Below are positions 26,926 to 37,930 of a DNA stretch of 64,000 nt, piece after piece. Within the stretch, counting starts at the first letter, position 1; the number at the start of each line of letters is the position of its first letter. The stretch is from positions 496,001-560,000 of the forward strand of contig NZ_BHVV01000001.1 in assembly GCF_003865015.1 (NCBI RefSeq), given 5' to 3'. The stretch is from Sulfurisoma sediminicola. Lineage in GTDB: Bacteria > Pseudomonadota > Gammaproteobacteria > Burkholderiales > Rhodocyclaceae. A model generated the notes under the pieces. The model saw only the letters and a program-made list of their open reading frames with translations, was not told where the DNA came from and did no database searches. The position numbers and the translations under genes were made by a program.

Positions 26926-27419
26926 GGCGCCCAGCTGTCGATGCGGAGAACCGCCTCGATGTCGTCGCGGCGCAGTTCGATCAAGGCCGGCCGGCCGTCG
27001 GCGACCTCGCGCACCTCGATGCGCCAGCCGTCGACATCGAAAGTCGGCGCCGGCGGCACGGCGACGACCCAGTGCGGCAGGTTGGAGAGCGGCAGCCGGG
27101 CGCCGAGGGCACGCTCGGCCAAACTTTCCCAGTCGGGCGCGGTGACGACCTTGCGATCCGCCGTCAGCAGCCTCGCACCCGTCGCGTCGCGCGTCAGTTC
27201 GGCGAGTCCCTGGCCAAGCGGGCCGCTGACGAAAATTTCGTCGCGCGCCGGCTCATGGCGCCAGCTGATGCCGACGTGATGGCGCATCTCCCCCTGGCGC
27301 AGGGACAGGCGCCCGCTGAGCGCGAAACTTTCGGCGGAAGCCGACACTGGTGCAGGCGGCGGCAGCGAGGCGCAGGCGGAGAGCAGCCCCAGACAGAACG
27401 GCAACAGGCAGCGGAGCAC
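26922..27419 (-). CDS. lolB: Outer-membrane lipoprotein receptor LolB
   Basis: Accepts lipoproteins from LolA and inserts them into the outer membrane; itself a lipoprotein. The GTG at 27419 gives 165 residues with signal LRCLLPFCLGLLSAC (lipobox LLSAC). A TTG at 27425, overlapping the TPR gene's stop, is an alternative. Conserved parts are FALSGRLSLRQGEMRHHVGISWRH and IFVSGPLGQGLAELTRD, with WRIEVRE near the end. The TPR gene ends 2 bp before the start. Downstream is the tandem array leading into ispE. Confidence 0.9.
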   Translation of the reverse strand: MLRCLLPFCLGLLSACASLPPPAPVSASAESFALSGRLSLRQGEMRHHVGISWRHEPARDEIFVSGPLGQGLAELTRDATGARLLTADRKVVTAPDWESLAERALGARLPLSNLPHWVVAVPPAPTFDVDGWRIEVREVADGRPALIELRRDDIEAVLRIDSWAP

Positions 27420-27421
27420 CG

Positions 27422-29134
27422 TCAAGGTTGAAAGCGCTTGATGGTGGCCGTCAGTTCGTCGTTGCCTGGGTGGAGCTTGGCAGCGTCCGCCCAGGTCTTC
27501 GCGGCCTCCTCGCGGCGACCCAGGGCCCACATGACTTCGCCGACGTGGGCCGCGATCTCGGGGTCGGGGCGGATGGCGAATGCGCGCTGCAAGGTAACGA
27601 GCGCCGCCGCCGTCTGGCCGCGGCGAAACTGCACCCAGCCCTTGGAATCGAGGATGAAGGGATCGTCGGGCGCCAGCGCCAGCGCCTGGTCGATCAGCTG
27701 CTGCGCCTCGTCGAGACGGACATTGCGCTCGGCGAGGGAGTAACCCAGCGCATTGAGGGCATGGGCATGATCGGGCTTTATCTGCAGCAGGCGCTTGAGC
27801 CGCGCCTCGAAGACGTCGATGCGGCCGAGGCGCTCGGCGACTAGGGCCGCCTCGTACAGAAGTTCCGGCTGATCGGGTTGCGCGGCCAGCCCCTGGTCGA
27901 GCACGGCCAGCGCATCGGCGGTGCGGCCGGCCTCGCGCAGCAGCTGCGCCTCGCCGATCAGCATCCGCACCGCATGTTCGCGGTGCTCCGTTCGCGCCGC
28001 CTGCAAGTGGTGCAATGCGTCGTCGAGGCGGTCCTGCTTGGCGAGCGCGTAGGCCTGGCGCAGGCGTGCCGCAACGAACTGCTCGCCCGGGCCGATCTGC
28101 TCGTACCACTTGATCGCCTCGTCCCAGCGCTTCTCGTCCTCGGCAAGTTGGCCAAGGTAAAGCCGCACGCTGTCGGCGTCGGCGAAATCGAGCTCGAGTA
28201 GGCGCCGGAAGTAGCGTTCGGCTTCGCGCAAATCCTGCTGCTGGTAGGACAGCACGCCCAGCGCGTAAAGGGTCTCGGTATCGTCGGGCGTGGCGGCGAG
28301 CAGCACGCCGAACTCGCGCCGCGCCTCGGGATAGCGTTTCTCCGCCACCAGCATCCGCGCCAATGCCATCCGCAGGTCGAGCGAGGCCGGATGCTGGCTG
28401 GCGAAGCGGTGCAGGGTCTCGATCGCCTCGGCGCGGGGCTGCAGCTGGCTCTTCAGCAGCGCGGCCTGCTCCCAGTCCGGGCGCAGCGCCACGGCGCGCT
28501 CGGCTTCGCCCAGCGCCCGCGTCGCGTCCTGGGCGCCATGGGCGGCGACGGCGCGGGCGAAGTGGGCCTCGGCGATACCGACATAGGGCGTCGTGACCTG
28601 TTCGACGATGCTCAAGACCTTGCGCTTGTCGGGCACCCGGGCCAGGGCGCGGTTGAGCTGCAGCAGGGCATTGGGCAGGTTGCCGCCCTCGGCCGCGAGC
28701 TGGCGAGCGATATGCTCGGCGAGGTCTTCGGGACGCGCGCCCGCCGCGAGCAGGCTGGTCACCATCTGCCGCGCCTGCGCGGATTCCGGATCGAGTTCCG
28801 CCCAGAGTCGCGCGGCATCGAGCGCGACTTCGTAGCGCCGGGCGAACAACGCGACCTGCGCCGCCCGCTGGGCGATGCGTGGATCACGCGTCGTGCGGGC
28901 GAGGTCGCGATAGGCATCGACCGCCAGGCCGATGTTGCCGCGGGAGCCGGCGATCTCGGCCAGCAGGAACTGATAGAGGATCTGCGGCGTCAGTTCCTGC
29001 GCCGGCAGCGTCGACACCGCGGGCGCAGGCGGTACCGGCACGGGAATCGCGACCGCCTCATCCTCCTGCTGCGCGACGGACGCGCCGGAGCCAAAGCAGG
29101 CGGCGAAGAGGAGCGGCAGCAGGCGGCGTTTCAT
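27422..29134 (-). CDS. Tetratricopeptide-repeat protein, exported
   Basis: A 570-residue protein with signal peptide MKRRLLPLLFAACFGSGASVAQ and at least ten TPR-like helix pairs. Clear repeats are LAVDAYRDLARTTRDPRIAQ, AERYFRRLLELDFADADSVR and the C-terminal AAKTWADAAKLHPGNDELT. TPR arrays mediate protein contacts. The gene is conserved beside lolB-ispE and mutM in betaproteobacteria, which hints at an envelope assembly role, though no function is known to me. It is divergent from mutM. Confidence 0.9.
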   Translation of the reverse strand: MKRRLLPLLFAACFGSGASVAQQEDEAVAIPVPVPPAPAVSTLPAQELTPQILYQFLLAEIAGSRGNIGLAVDAYRDLARTTRDPRIAQRAAQVALFARRYEVALDAARLWAELDPESAQARQMVTSLLAAGARPEDLAEHIARQLAAEGGNLPNALLQLNRALARVPDKRKVLSIVEQVTTPYVGIAEAHFARAVAAHGAQDATRALGEAERAVALRPDWEQAALLKSQLQPRAEAIETLHRFASQHPASLDLRMALARMLVAEKRYPEARREFGVLLAATPDDTETLYALGVLSYQQQDLREAERYFRRLLELDFADADSVRLYLGQLAEDEKRWDEAIKWYEQIGPGEQFVAARLRQAYALAKQDRLDDALHHLQAARTEHREHAVRMLIGEAQLLREAGRTADALAVLDQGLAAQPDQPELLYEAALVAERLGRIDVFEARLKRLLQIKPDHAHALNALGYSLAERNVRLDEAQQLIDQALALAPDDPFILDSKGWVQFRRGQTAAALVTLQRAFAIRPDPEIAAHVGEVMWALGRREEAAKTWADAAKLHPGNDELTATIKRFQP

Positions 29135-29225
29135 GGCGGTCGGACTAAGGGGGCGGGGACTTCGATAAGATGCCGGATGTTAGCAGTTTCGCAAGTGCAC
29201 CGCCCCCCGTCGCCCCCCCGCCGCC

Positions 29226-30038
29226 ATGCCCGAGCTGCCCGAAGTCGAAGTCACCCGCATGGGCATCGCCCCTGCACTGGTCGGACGGACAGTCAGCGCC
29301 GTCAGCCTGCGTGCGCCGGCACTGCGCTATCCGCTGCCCGCTGCATTGGCCCGTCACCTCAAGGGAAAGACGCTCGCCGGCATCGCGCGACGCGGCAAGT
29401 ATCTGCTGCTCGACTTCGGCACGGGGACCGTGCTGCTTCACCTCGGCATGTCCGGGACGCTGCGCCTGCTGCCACCACGGACACCGGCGGGCAAGCACGA
29501 CCATGTCGACCTCGTCTTCGATGATTTGATGTTGCGGCTCAACGACCCGCGCCGCTTCGGCGCCCTGCTCTGGATCGAGGGCGACCCCAATGCCCATGCG
29601 CTGATCAAAGACCTCGGCATGGAGCCGCTCGCGCGCAGCTTCACGGCCAAGGCGCTGCATCGGCGCCTCACCGGCCGCAGCGCGGCAATCAAGCTGGCAA
29701 TCATGGACGCTCACGTCGTCGTCGGCGTCGGCAACATCTACGCCTCCGAGGCCCTGTTCCGCGCCGGCATCGCCCCACGCACGCCGGCCGGAAAGGTATC
29801 GCTCGCAAGGCTGGAACGGCTGGTCACGGCGATCAAGGAGACCCTGCGCTCCGCGATTCGCGCCGGCGGCAGCACGCTGCGTGACTTCTTCGGCTGCGAC
29901 GGCGATCCCGGCCACTTCCAGCTCGAGCACCGGGTCTACGGCCGCGAAGGCGAAGCATGCCGCCGATGCGGCACGAAGATCAGACAAATCAGGCAGGGAC
30001 AGCGCTCGACCTACTACTGTCCGAAGTGCCAGCGCTGA
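29226..30038 (+). CDS. mutM: Formamidopyrimidine-DNA glycosylase (8-oxoguanine repair)
   Basis: Removes 8-oxoguanine and ring-opened purines and nicks the strand. The 270 residues begin MPELPEVEV; Pro2 is the nucleophile and Glu3 the general acid. The helix-two-turn-helix contains VGVGNIYASEALFRAGI, and the C-terminal zinc finger is CRRCG followed by YYCPKCQ. It is divergent from the TPR gene across a 91-bp spacer. Confidence 0.98.
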   Translation: MPELPEVEVTRMGIAPALVGRTVSAVSLRAPALRYPLPAALARHLKGKTLAGIARRGKYLLLDFGTGTVLLHLGMSGTLRLLPPRTPAGKHDHVDLVFDDLMLRLNDPRRFGALLWIEGDPNAHALIKDLGMEPLARSFTAKALHRRLTGRSAAIKLAIMDAHVVVGVGNIYASEALFRAGIAPRTPAGKVSLARLERLVTAIKETLRSAIRAGGSTLRDFFGCDGDPGHFQLEHRVYGREGEACRRCGTKIRQIRQGQRSTYYCPKCQR

Positions 30039-30285
30039 CCCTGAGGTCCAGGCATGGCCGCAGAGGCATCTCAAGACCATGCACTAACCGGAGCACGCGA
30101 AGCGTGCGACCCATCAGAGAAAACTACAGAGCGCCCCGTAGCAGTCGAGCGCAGCGCGCCGCAAGTCTCCCCCTCCGCGAGGGTTGAGGCGGGGTTTCGC
30201 AAGGCAGCGCCTTGCGCCGCCGAAACGGGCGAGCAGTGCAATGCGAGCCTTGGAGGGGGCTGGGGGAGGGAGGCGGATCCCCATT
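30039..30285. repeat. GC-rich intergenic spacer with several palindromes
   Basis: No gene is seen in this 247-bp spacer between convergent mutM and ferredoxin. It holds GCACGC-GAA-GCGTGC (30093-30107), GCAAGGC-AGC-GCCTTGC (30199-30215, enclosed by GTTTCG and CGAAAC), and an opposed pair of C-rich and G-rich tracts (CTCCCCCTCC and GGAGGGGGCTGGGGGAGG). The last resembles dispersed intergenic sequence seen in many proteobacteria. Some hairpins may end mutM transcription, but none has a T tail. Confidence 0.5.
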
Positions 30286-31584
<1,299 letters not shown>

Positions 31585-31585
<1 letters not shown>

Positions 31586-32871
31586 CAGTCGGCGGCGACG
31601 ATCACCGTGACCAGGTGCTCCGGCTTCACATGGCGGGCGAAGGCAGCCTTGACCTGATCTACCGTCACGGCATCGATCTTCGCCGGAAAATCGTCGAGGT
31701 AGGTCAGCGGCAGGCCGTAGAAACCGATGCTCGAGAGGTAGCCGAGGATCTTGGCGTTACTGTCGATGCGCAGGGCGAGGCCGTCGACGAGGTTTTTCTT
31801 GGCGGCGGCCAGTTCCTTCGCGGTCGGGCCCTCGGCGAGGAATTTCGCCAGGACCTCCTCGACCACCTTGATCGCGTCAGTGGCCTGCTCGCGCTTGGTC
31901 TGCAGCCCGATCTCGAACGGACCCGCGAGCTTGCGCGGCGCGAAATAGGAATAGACGCTGTAGGCGTAGCCGCGCTTTTCACGCACTTCCTGCATCAGCC
32001 GCGAGACGAAGCCGCCGCCGCCGAGCACGTAGTTGCCGAGCAGCAGCGCGTAGTAGTCGGGATCGTTGCGGGAAATGGCCGGCGCACCGATGTGGATGTG
32101 CGATTGCGTTGCCGGGTGGGCGACCTTCATGGTGGCGCGAGCAGGCCAGGCGATCGGCGGAATCGTCGCGTCGGGCTTGCCCGGCGGCAACGCTTCCGTC
32201 AGGCGCTGGGCGATGGCCTCGGCCTCGGCGCGCGAGACGTCGCCGATGATGGACACCACCGCGCGCCTGGCCGCGTAATTGTCGCGGTGGAAGGCGACGA
32301 GATCGTCGCGGCCGATGCGTTCGACGCTCTCCACAGTCGCGCTCGCGCCATAGGCGTGGCCCGGATAGATCGCGGCGGCGAAGCGCTTGGCGGCGATGCT
32401 GTCGGGGCGGGTATCGGCCTCCCGGATGCCGGCGATGGTGCGCGCTTTCTCGCGCGTCAGGACGCTTTCCGGAAAAGTCGGCGCCGACAGCACGGTACGC
32501 AGCAGTTCGAGCGCGGCGTCGCGCTCGGTCTTCGACGACAGCGTGCGCAGCGACATGCCGGCGCGGTCGGCATCGGCCGAGCCGCTCATGCGCGCGCCGA
32601 GGTCCACGAGCTTCGCCGAAATATGTTCCTCGTCGAGATCGCCGGCGCCGGCGTCGAGCAGCGCGCGCGTGAGTCCCGCCACGCCGGTCTTGTCGGCCGG
32701 ACCGAAGACAGTGCCGGCGGCGAAGTCCACCGACACGTCGAGGATGGGCAGGACATGGGTCTCGACGAAATAGACCTTCGCGCCCGACGGCGCGATCCAG
32801 TGCTCGATCCTGGGCGCGGCGTGGCCGACCGTGGCGAACAATGCGAGAACGACCAGCAGCATTTTCTTCAT
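31585..32871 (-). CDS. M16-family peptidase-like protein, non-catalytic partner
   Basis: A 428-residue exported protein (signal peptide about 1-18, MKKMLLVVLALFATVGHA) of the pitrilysin/processing-peptidase fold. The zinc-binding HxxEH is missing; the equivalent position reads TGVAGLTRALLDAG. It keeps the R/Y substrate pair in GFVSRLMQEVREKRGYAYSVYS. With the adjacent catalytic M16 gene it should form a two-subunit peptidase like mitochondrial MPP. The stop overlaps the rsmD start by one base. Confidence 0.92.
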
Positions 32872-32884
32872 GACGTTCTCCGGT

Positions 32885-34255
32885 TCAATGACGCACGGCC
32901 ACCGCGGGCTTGCGCGGCTTGGCCTGATCGAGCGGCAAGGGGTCGAGCACGGCGACCGTCAGGGCATCGTCGTTGAAATACTTCCTCGCCACGACCAGCA
33001 CCTCCTCGGCGGTCACGCCGCGAATCTTCTCCAGCAGCTTGTCGATGTCCTGCCACTTGTGGCCGGCGGCCTCGATGCCGCCGATTTCCATGGCCTGCGC
33101 CATCATCGAGTCGCGCTTGTAGACCTGGCTGGCGATGGTCTGGGTCTTGACCCGCGCCAGTTCCTCGGGCGAGACGCCTTCGTCCTGAACGCGCTTCAGT
33201 TCGGCGCGCAGGGCGGCCTCGAGTTCGGCGACCGTCCTTCCCTCGGCGGGCTGGCCGTCGAGAATGAACATGGCCTCGCCGCGCAGCGTGCCATCGTAGC
33301 CTGCGCCGGCCGACTGGGCGATCTTCGAGCCGCGCACCAGGTTCTTCGAGAAGCGCGCCGCGTCGTGGCCGTCGAGCACCGTGGCCAGCACTTCGAGCGC
33401 ATAGGGCTCGCGGTCGGCGTCGACGTCCTTGAGCTTGGGCACCTTCCACGCCATCGCCAGGTAAGGCAGCTTGGCTGGCGCCTTGACGGTGACGCGCTTG
33501 ATGCCGGGCTGCTCGGGTTCGTTCTGCGGCTTGCGCTCCGGCAGGGCATGCGGCTTGATCCGGCCGTAGGTCTTCGCGGCAAGATCGAACACCGCCTGGT
33601 GATCGACATCGCCGACGACGACGACGTAAGCGTTGCTCGGCGTATACCAGGCGTGGTACCAGTCGCGCGCATCCGTGTAGCTCATGTGCTCGAGGTCGTC
33701 CATCCAGCCGATGATGGGGCGGCGATACGGGTGGGCCTTGAAGGCGGCGGCGTAGAGCGCCTCATGCACCAGCGACTGCGGGTTGTCCTCGGTGCGCATG
33801 CGCCGCTCTTCCATCACCACCTTGATCTCCTGCTCGAACTCCTTGGCGGTGAGCTGCAGGTTGGCCATGCGGTCGGCTTCGAGTTCCATCATGCGCGGCA
33901 GGGCGCGCTTCGGCACGATCTGGAAGTAGGCGGTGTAGTCGAGGCTGGTGAAAGCGTTGTCGCGGCCGCCGGCCTCGGCAACGATCTTGTTGAACTCGCC
34001 CGCAGCGTAATGCTTCGTGCCCTTGAACATCATGTGCTCGAGCACGTGGGCCACACCCGAGGTGCCGTCCTTCTCGTCCATCGCGCCGGCGCGATACCAG
34101 ACCATGTGCACGGCGGTAGGGGCGCGGCGGTCTTCCTTGACGATGACGCGCAGACCGTTGGCGAGTTTCGTCTCGAAGGGATTGGCAAAGGTCGGCGTTG
34201 GCGACACGGCGATGCACGTCGCGAGCAGCGCAAGCAATGGGACAGGCTTCGTCAT
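32885..34255 (-). CDS. M16-family zinc peptidase, catalytic subunit
   Basis: A 456-residue periplasmic metallopeptidase with signal peptide MTKPVPLLALLATCIAVSPTPTFA. It has the inverted zinc motif HVLEH in GVAHVLEHMMFKGT (about 73-87) and the downstream glutamate region (EAGGRDNAFTSLDYTAY). It lies 13 bp upstream of the inactive partner gene, so they are co-expressed. The pair divergent from ftsY is conserved in betaproteobacteria. Substrates are unknown. Confidence 0.94.
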   Translation of the reverse strand: MTKPVPLLALLATCIAVSPTPTFANPFETKLANGLRVIVKEDRRAPTAVHMVWYRAGAMDEKDGTSGVAHVLEHMMFKGTKHYAAGEFNKIVAEAGGRDNAFTSLDYTAYFQIVPKRALPRMMELEADRMANLQLTAKEFEQEIKVVMEERRMRTEDNPQSLVHEALYAAAFKAHPYRRPIIGWMDDLEHMSYTDARDWYHAWYTPSNAYVVVVGDVDHQAVFDLAAKTYGRIKPHALPERKPQNEPEQPGIKRVTVKAPAKLPYLAMAWKVPKLKDVDADREPYALEVLATVLDGHDAARFSKNLVRGSKIAQSAGAGYDGTLRGEAMFILDGQPAEGRTVAELEAALRAELKRVQDEGVSPEELARVKTQTIASQVYKRDSMMAQAMEIGGIEAAGHKWQDIDKLLEKIRGVTAEEVLVVARKYFNDDALTVAVLDPLPLDQAKPRKPAVAVRH

Positions 34256-34343
34256 GGCGGGATAAGGGCCTCTGTTAGAATGATTTTTTGCTATTTTTCG
34301 CGTCGCGCATCATAGCGCGGCCCACGTCTGACACCCACTCCCC

Positions 34344-35318
34344 ATGTTTGGTTTCCTCAAGAAGAACGAGGCGTCCGCCGCACCGGACGAGAAGAAGTCC
34401 TCGTGGGCCGAGCGCCTCAAGGCCGGTCTGGCCAAGACCCGCGCCGCCCTCAACACCCCGCTGGGCGAGCTGTTCTCCCGCGCCCGCATCGACGACGAAC
34501 TGCTCGAGGACCTCGAATCCACGCTTTTGCAGGCGGACTGCGGCGTCGAGGCGACGCATTGGCTGCTCGACGAGCTCAAGGCCCGGGTCAAGCGCGAGAA
34601 GATCGAAGCGCCGGCCCTGCTGCAGCAGGCGCTGACCGAGCTGCTCGAGCAATTGCTCGCCCCGCTCGAGCAGCCGATAGACTTTGCCAGCCACCGGCCC
34701 TTCATTGTCATGGTCGCCGGCATCAACGGCTCGGGGAAGACGACCTCGATCGGCAAGCTCGCCCACCATTTCCAGGCCCAGGGCAGGAGCGTGCTGCTCG
34801 CGGCCGGCGATACCTTCCGCGCCGCCGCGCGCGAGCAGCTGATGACCTGGGGCGAACGCAACAACGTGACGGTGATCGCCCAGGAATCCGGCGACCCCGC
34901 CGCCGTCGTTTTCGACGCCATCAACGCCGCGCGCGCCCGCAACATCGACGTGGTGCTGGCCGACACCGCCGGCCGGCTGCCGACGCAACTGCACCTGATG
35001 GAGGAGATCGCCAAGGTGCGCCGCGTGGTGCAGAAGGCGGAGCCGAGCGGCCCGCACGAGGTGCTGCTGGTGCTCGACGCCAACATCGGCCAGAACGCGA
35101 TCGCCCAGGTCAAGGCCTTCGACAAGGCCATCGGCGTCACCGGTCTCGTCGTCACCAAACTCGACGGCACCGCCAAGGGCGGCGTGCTCGCCGCGATCGC
35201 CCGGCAATGCCCGAAGCCCGTGCGCTACATCGGCGTCGGCGAGGGCATCGAGGACCTGCAGCCCTTCCGCGTCGACGAATTCGTCAGCGCGCTGTTCGAG
35301 ACCCCGGCCAGGCAGTGA
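34344..35318 (+). CDS. ftsY: Signal recognition particle receptor FtsY
   Basis: The SRP-GTPase that docks ribosome-nascent chains at the inner membrane. The 324 residues consist of a short charged N-terminal A region, the helical N domain, and the G domain with GINGSGKTTSIGKLA (G1), DTAGRLPT (G3) and TKLDGTAKGG (G4). The A domain is short compared with E. coli, as is usual outside enterics. It overlaps ftsE by GTGA. Confidence 0.98.
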   Translation: MFGFLKKNEASAAPDEKKSSWAERLKAGLAKTRAALNTPLGELFSRARIDDELLEDLESTLLQADCGVEATHWLLDELKARVKREKIEAPALLQQALTELLEQLLAPLEQPIDFASHRPFIVMVAGINGSGKTTSIGKLAHHFQAQGRSVLLAAGDTFRAAAREQLMTWGERNNVTVIAQESGDPAAVVFDAINAARARNIDVVLADTAGRLPTQLHLMEEIAKVRRVVQKAEPSGPHEVLLVLDANIGQNAIAQVKAFDKAIGVTGLVVTKLDGTAKGGVLAAIARQCPKPVRYIGVGEGIEDLQPFRVDEFVSALFETPARQ

Positions 35319-35962
35319 TTCGATTCGACAGAGTCTCGAAGCGCTATCCCCCGGGCATCGACGCCCTCGTCGACCTCAGCTTCGAAGCCGCCGCCGGCGA
35401 GCTGCTGATCGTCAGCGGCCACTCCGGCGCCGGCAAGAGCACCCTTCTCAAGTTGATCGCGGCCATCGAGCGCCCCACCGGCGGAGCGGTGCTGGTCAAC
35501 GGCCAGAACGTCGGTTCGCTCGCTCGCGGTGCCATTCCCTACCTGCGGCGCAACATCGGCCTCGTGTTCCAGGACCAGAAGCTGCTGTTCGACCGCAACG
35601 CCTTCGCCAACGTCCTCCTGCCGCTGGCGATCGCCGGCTTTGCGCCGAAGGAGGCGGCGCGGCGCGTGCGTGCGGCGCTGGACAAGGTGGGCCTGCTCGA
35701 CCGCGAAAAGGCCATGCCGATCGCCCTGTCCGGGGGCGAGCAGCAGCGGCTGGCCATCGCGCGCGCCGTCGTCGGACGGCCGGGCCTGCTGCTCGCCGAC
35801 GAGCCGACGGCGCATCTCGACCCGGACACCGCACATGACGTCGCGGCCATATTCCGCGAGTTCCACCAGGTCGGCGTGACCGTGGTCATCGCGACCTACG
35901 ATGCCACGCTTTTCCCCGAGGCGCGGCCGATCCGACTCGATCATGGACGTCTAACTCAATGA
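35315..35962 (+). CDS. ftsE: Cell-division ABC transporter ATPase FtsE
   Basis: The cytoplasmic ATPase of FtsEX, which activates periplasmic septal peptidoglycan hydrolases. GTG at 35315 overlaps the ftsY stop and gives 215 residues. Motifs are Walker A GHSGAGKST, signature LSGGEQQRLAIARA and Walker B LLLADEP. Its stop overlaps the ftsX start by 4 bp. Confidence 0.97.
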   Translation: MIRFDRVSKRYPPGIDALVDLSFEAAAGELLIVSGHSGAGKSTLLKLIAAIERPTGGAVLVNGQNVGSLARGAIPYLRRNIGLVFQDQKLLFDRNAFANVLLPLAIAGFAPKEAARRVRAALDKVGLLDREKAMPIALSGGEQQRLAIARAVVGRPGLLLADEPTAHLDPDTAHDVAAIFREFHQVGVTVVIATYDATLFPEARPIRLDHGRLTQ

Positions 35963-36864
35963 TCGGCTGGCTCAGGCAGCATCGCGATGCGGCCGCGCTC
36001 GCCGTGCGGCGGCTGGCGGCGGCGCCGGTGAACACCCTGCTCTCGCTACTGGCAATCGGCGTGGCCCTCGCGCTGCCGGCGGGCGGGCAGATGTTGTTCG
36101 CCAACGCCCAGTCGGCATTGCGCGGCCTGACGACGACGCCGCAGATCTCCCTGTTTCTGAGCGTCGACGCCGAACGCAAGGCAGCGCAGGAGGTCGAGGT
36201 GCGGTTGCGCAGGATGGACGGCGTCGCCGCTGCGAGACTCGTGACGCGCGAGGAGACGCTGAGCCGTATGAAGGCCGGCCAGGGACTGGGCGAAGTGCTC
36301 GACGCCCTGCCGAAGAATCCGTTCCCCGACGCCTTGGTGATCACGCCGCGCGACGAGCGGCCGGAGGCGATGGAGCGGCTGGCGGCCGAACTGCGCAAGC
36401 TGCCGCGGGTCGAGCATGTGCAACTCGACTCGGCCTGGGTGCAGCGACTCGACGCCCTGCTGCGGCTCGGCCGCACCGCCGTCGTCCTGCTGGCCTCGCT
36501 GCTCGGCGTCGGCCTGATGGCGATCACCTTCAATGCCATCCGCCTGCAGGTGCTGACGAGCCGCGCCGAAATCGAGGTCAGCCGTCTGCTCGGCGCCACC
36601 GATGCGTTCATCCGTCGCCCCTATTACTGGTTCGGCACGCTGCAGGGCCTGCTGGGCGGCGCGATCGCCTGGGCGATCGTCGCCGGCGCCACCGCCTGGC
36701 TGAAAGCCCCGATCGGCGAACTGGCCGGTCTCTATCGCCTCGACTTCGCGCTGGCCCCACTGGCGACGCCCGAGGCCGGCCTGCTGCTGGGACTGGCGGC
36801 GGCGCTGGGATGGACCGGTGCGGCACTGTCGCTGCAAGGCACCCTGGGGCGCGACGGCGCCTGA
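35959..36864 (+). CDS. ftsX: Cell-division protein FtsX
   Basis: The four-helix membrane subunit of FtsEX. The 301 residues comprise an N-terminal helix (about 25-45), a periplasmic domain (about 50-165, LFLSVDAERKAAQEVEVRLRR onward) and three further helices, with LGATDAFIRRPYYWFGTLQGLLGG typical of the C-terminal FtsX core. The ftsY-ftsE-ftsX-rpoH order is the classic proteobacterial arrangement. Confidence 0.96.
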   Translation: MIGWLRQHRDAAALAVRRLAAAPVNTLLSLLAIGVALALPAGGQMLFANAQSALRGLTTTPQISLFLSVDAERKAAQEVEVRLRRMDGVAAARLVTREETLSRMKAGQGLGEVLDALPKNPFPDALVITPRDERPEAMERLAAELRKLPRVEHVQLDSAWVQRLDALLRLGRTAVVLLASLLGVGLMAITFNAIRLQVLTSRAEIEVSRLLGATDAFIRRPYYWFGTLQGLLGGAIAWAIVAGATAWLKAPIGELAGLYRLDFALAPLATPEAGLLLGLAAALGWTGAALSLQGTLGRDGA

Positions 36865-36918
36865 ACCCGGTCGATCGCCCCTTGGCAAGCCAAGGCGATT
36901 CCGCGCCCGAGCAAGAAC

Positions 36919-36948
36919 TTGACAAAAACACTCAGGAACTTTTAGACT
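36919..36948 (+). promoter_or_regulatory. Promoter of rpoH
   Basis: A perfect -35 TTGACA (36919-36924) with an 18-bp spacer to TAGACT (36943-36948, 4/6 match to the -10). The predicted start, near 36955, lies inside the CIRCE palindrome, so HrcA binding would block initiation. Confidence 0.7.
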
Positions 36949-36949
36949 G

Positions 36950-36976
36950 TTAGCACTCTAACCGCTGGAGTGCCAA
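36950..36976 (+). promoter_or_regulatory. CIRCE operator (HrcA binding site) at rpoH
   Basis: TTAGCACTC (36950-36958), nine bases, then GAGTGCCAA (36968-36976). This matches the CIRCE consensus TTAGCACTC-N9-GAGTGCTAA at 17 of 18 arm positions with the exact 9-bp spacing. It overlaps the predicted transcription start of rpoH. HrcA is a heat-inactivated repressor, so this would place the heat-shock sigma factor under HrcA control. No hrcA gene is in the window. Confidence 0.88.
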
Positions 36977-37020
36977 AAAACGCTCCAGCGATGCTAAGAT
37001 TCAATCAAGGAGGACGCACC

Positions 37021-37908
<888 letters not shown>

Positions 37909-37930
37909 GCGCCCGCTTACGCCGTGACTT

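Larger units (their letters stand above)
26592..26931 (-). repeat. Three-copy 110-bp tandem repeat between lolB and ispE
   Basis: Units span 26592-26701, 26702-26811 and 26812-26921, followed by a 10-bp start of a fourth that is the end of lolB. The first two listed are identical; the one next to lolB differs at two bases. Each unit contains CCCCGC-TGC-GCGGGG, a 6-bp stem with a 3-nt loop. On the transcribed strand two of the units' ATGs, and that of ispE, are preceded by GGAGGT. Each unit forms a 37-codon ORF overlapping the next by ATGA. Period and ORF length fit exactly: 114 minus 4 is 110. Confidence 0.95.

Noticed and set aside
26592-26931. CRISPR array
   Set aside because: The units are 110 bp, directly abutting, with no unique spacers and no cas genes. 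It is a tandem duplication.
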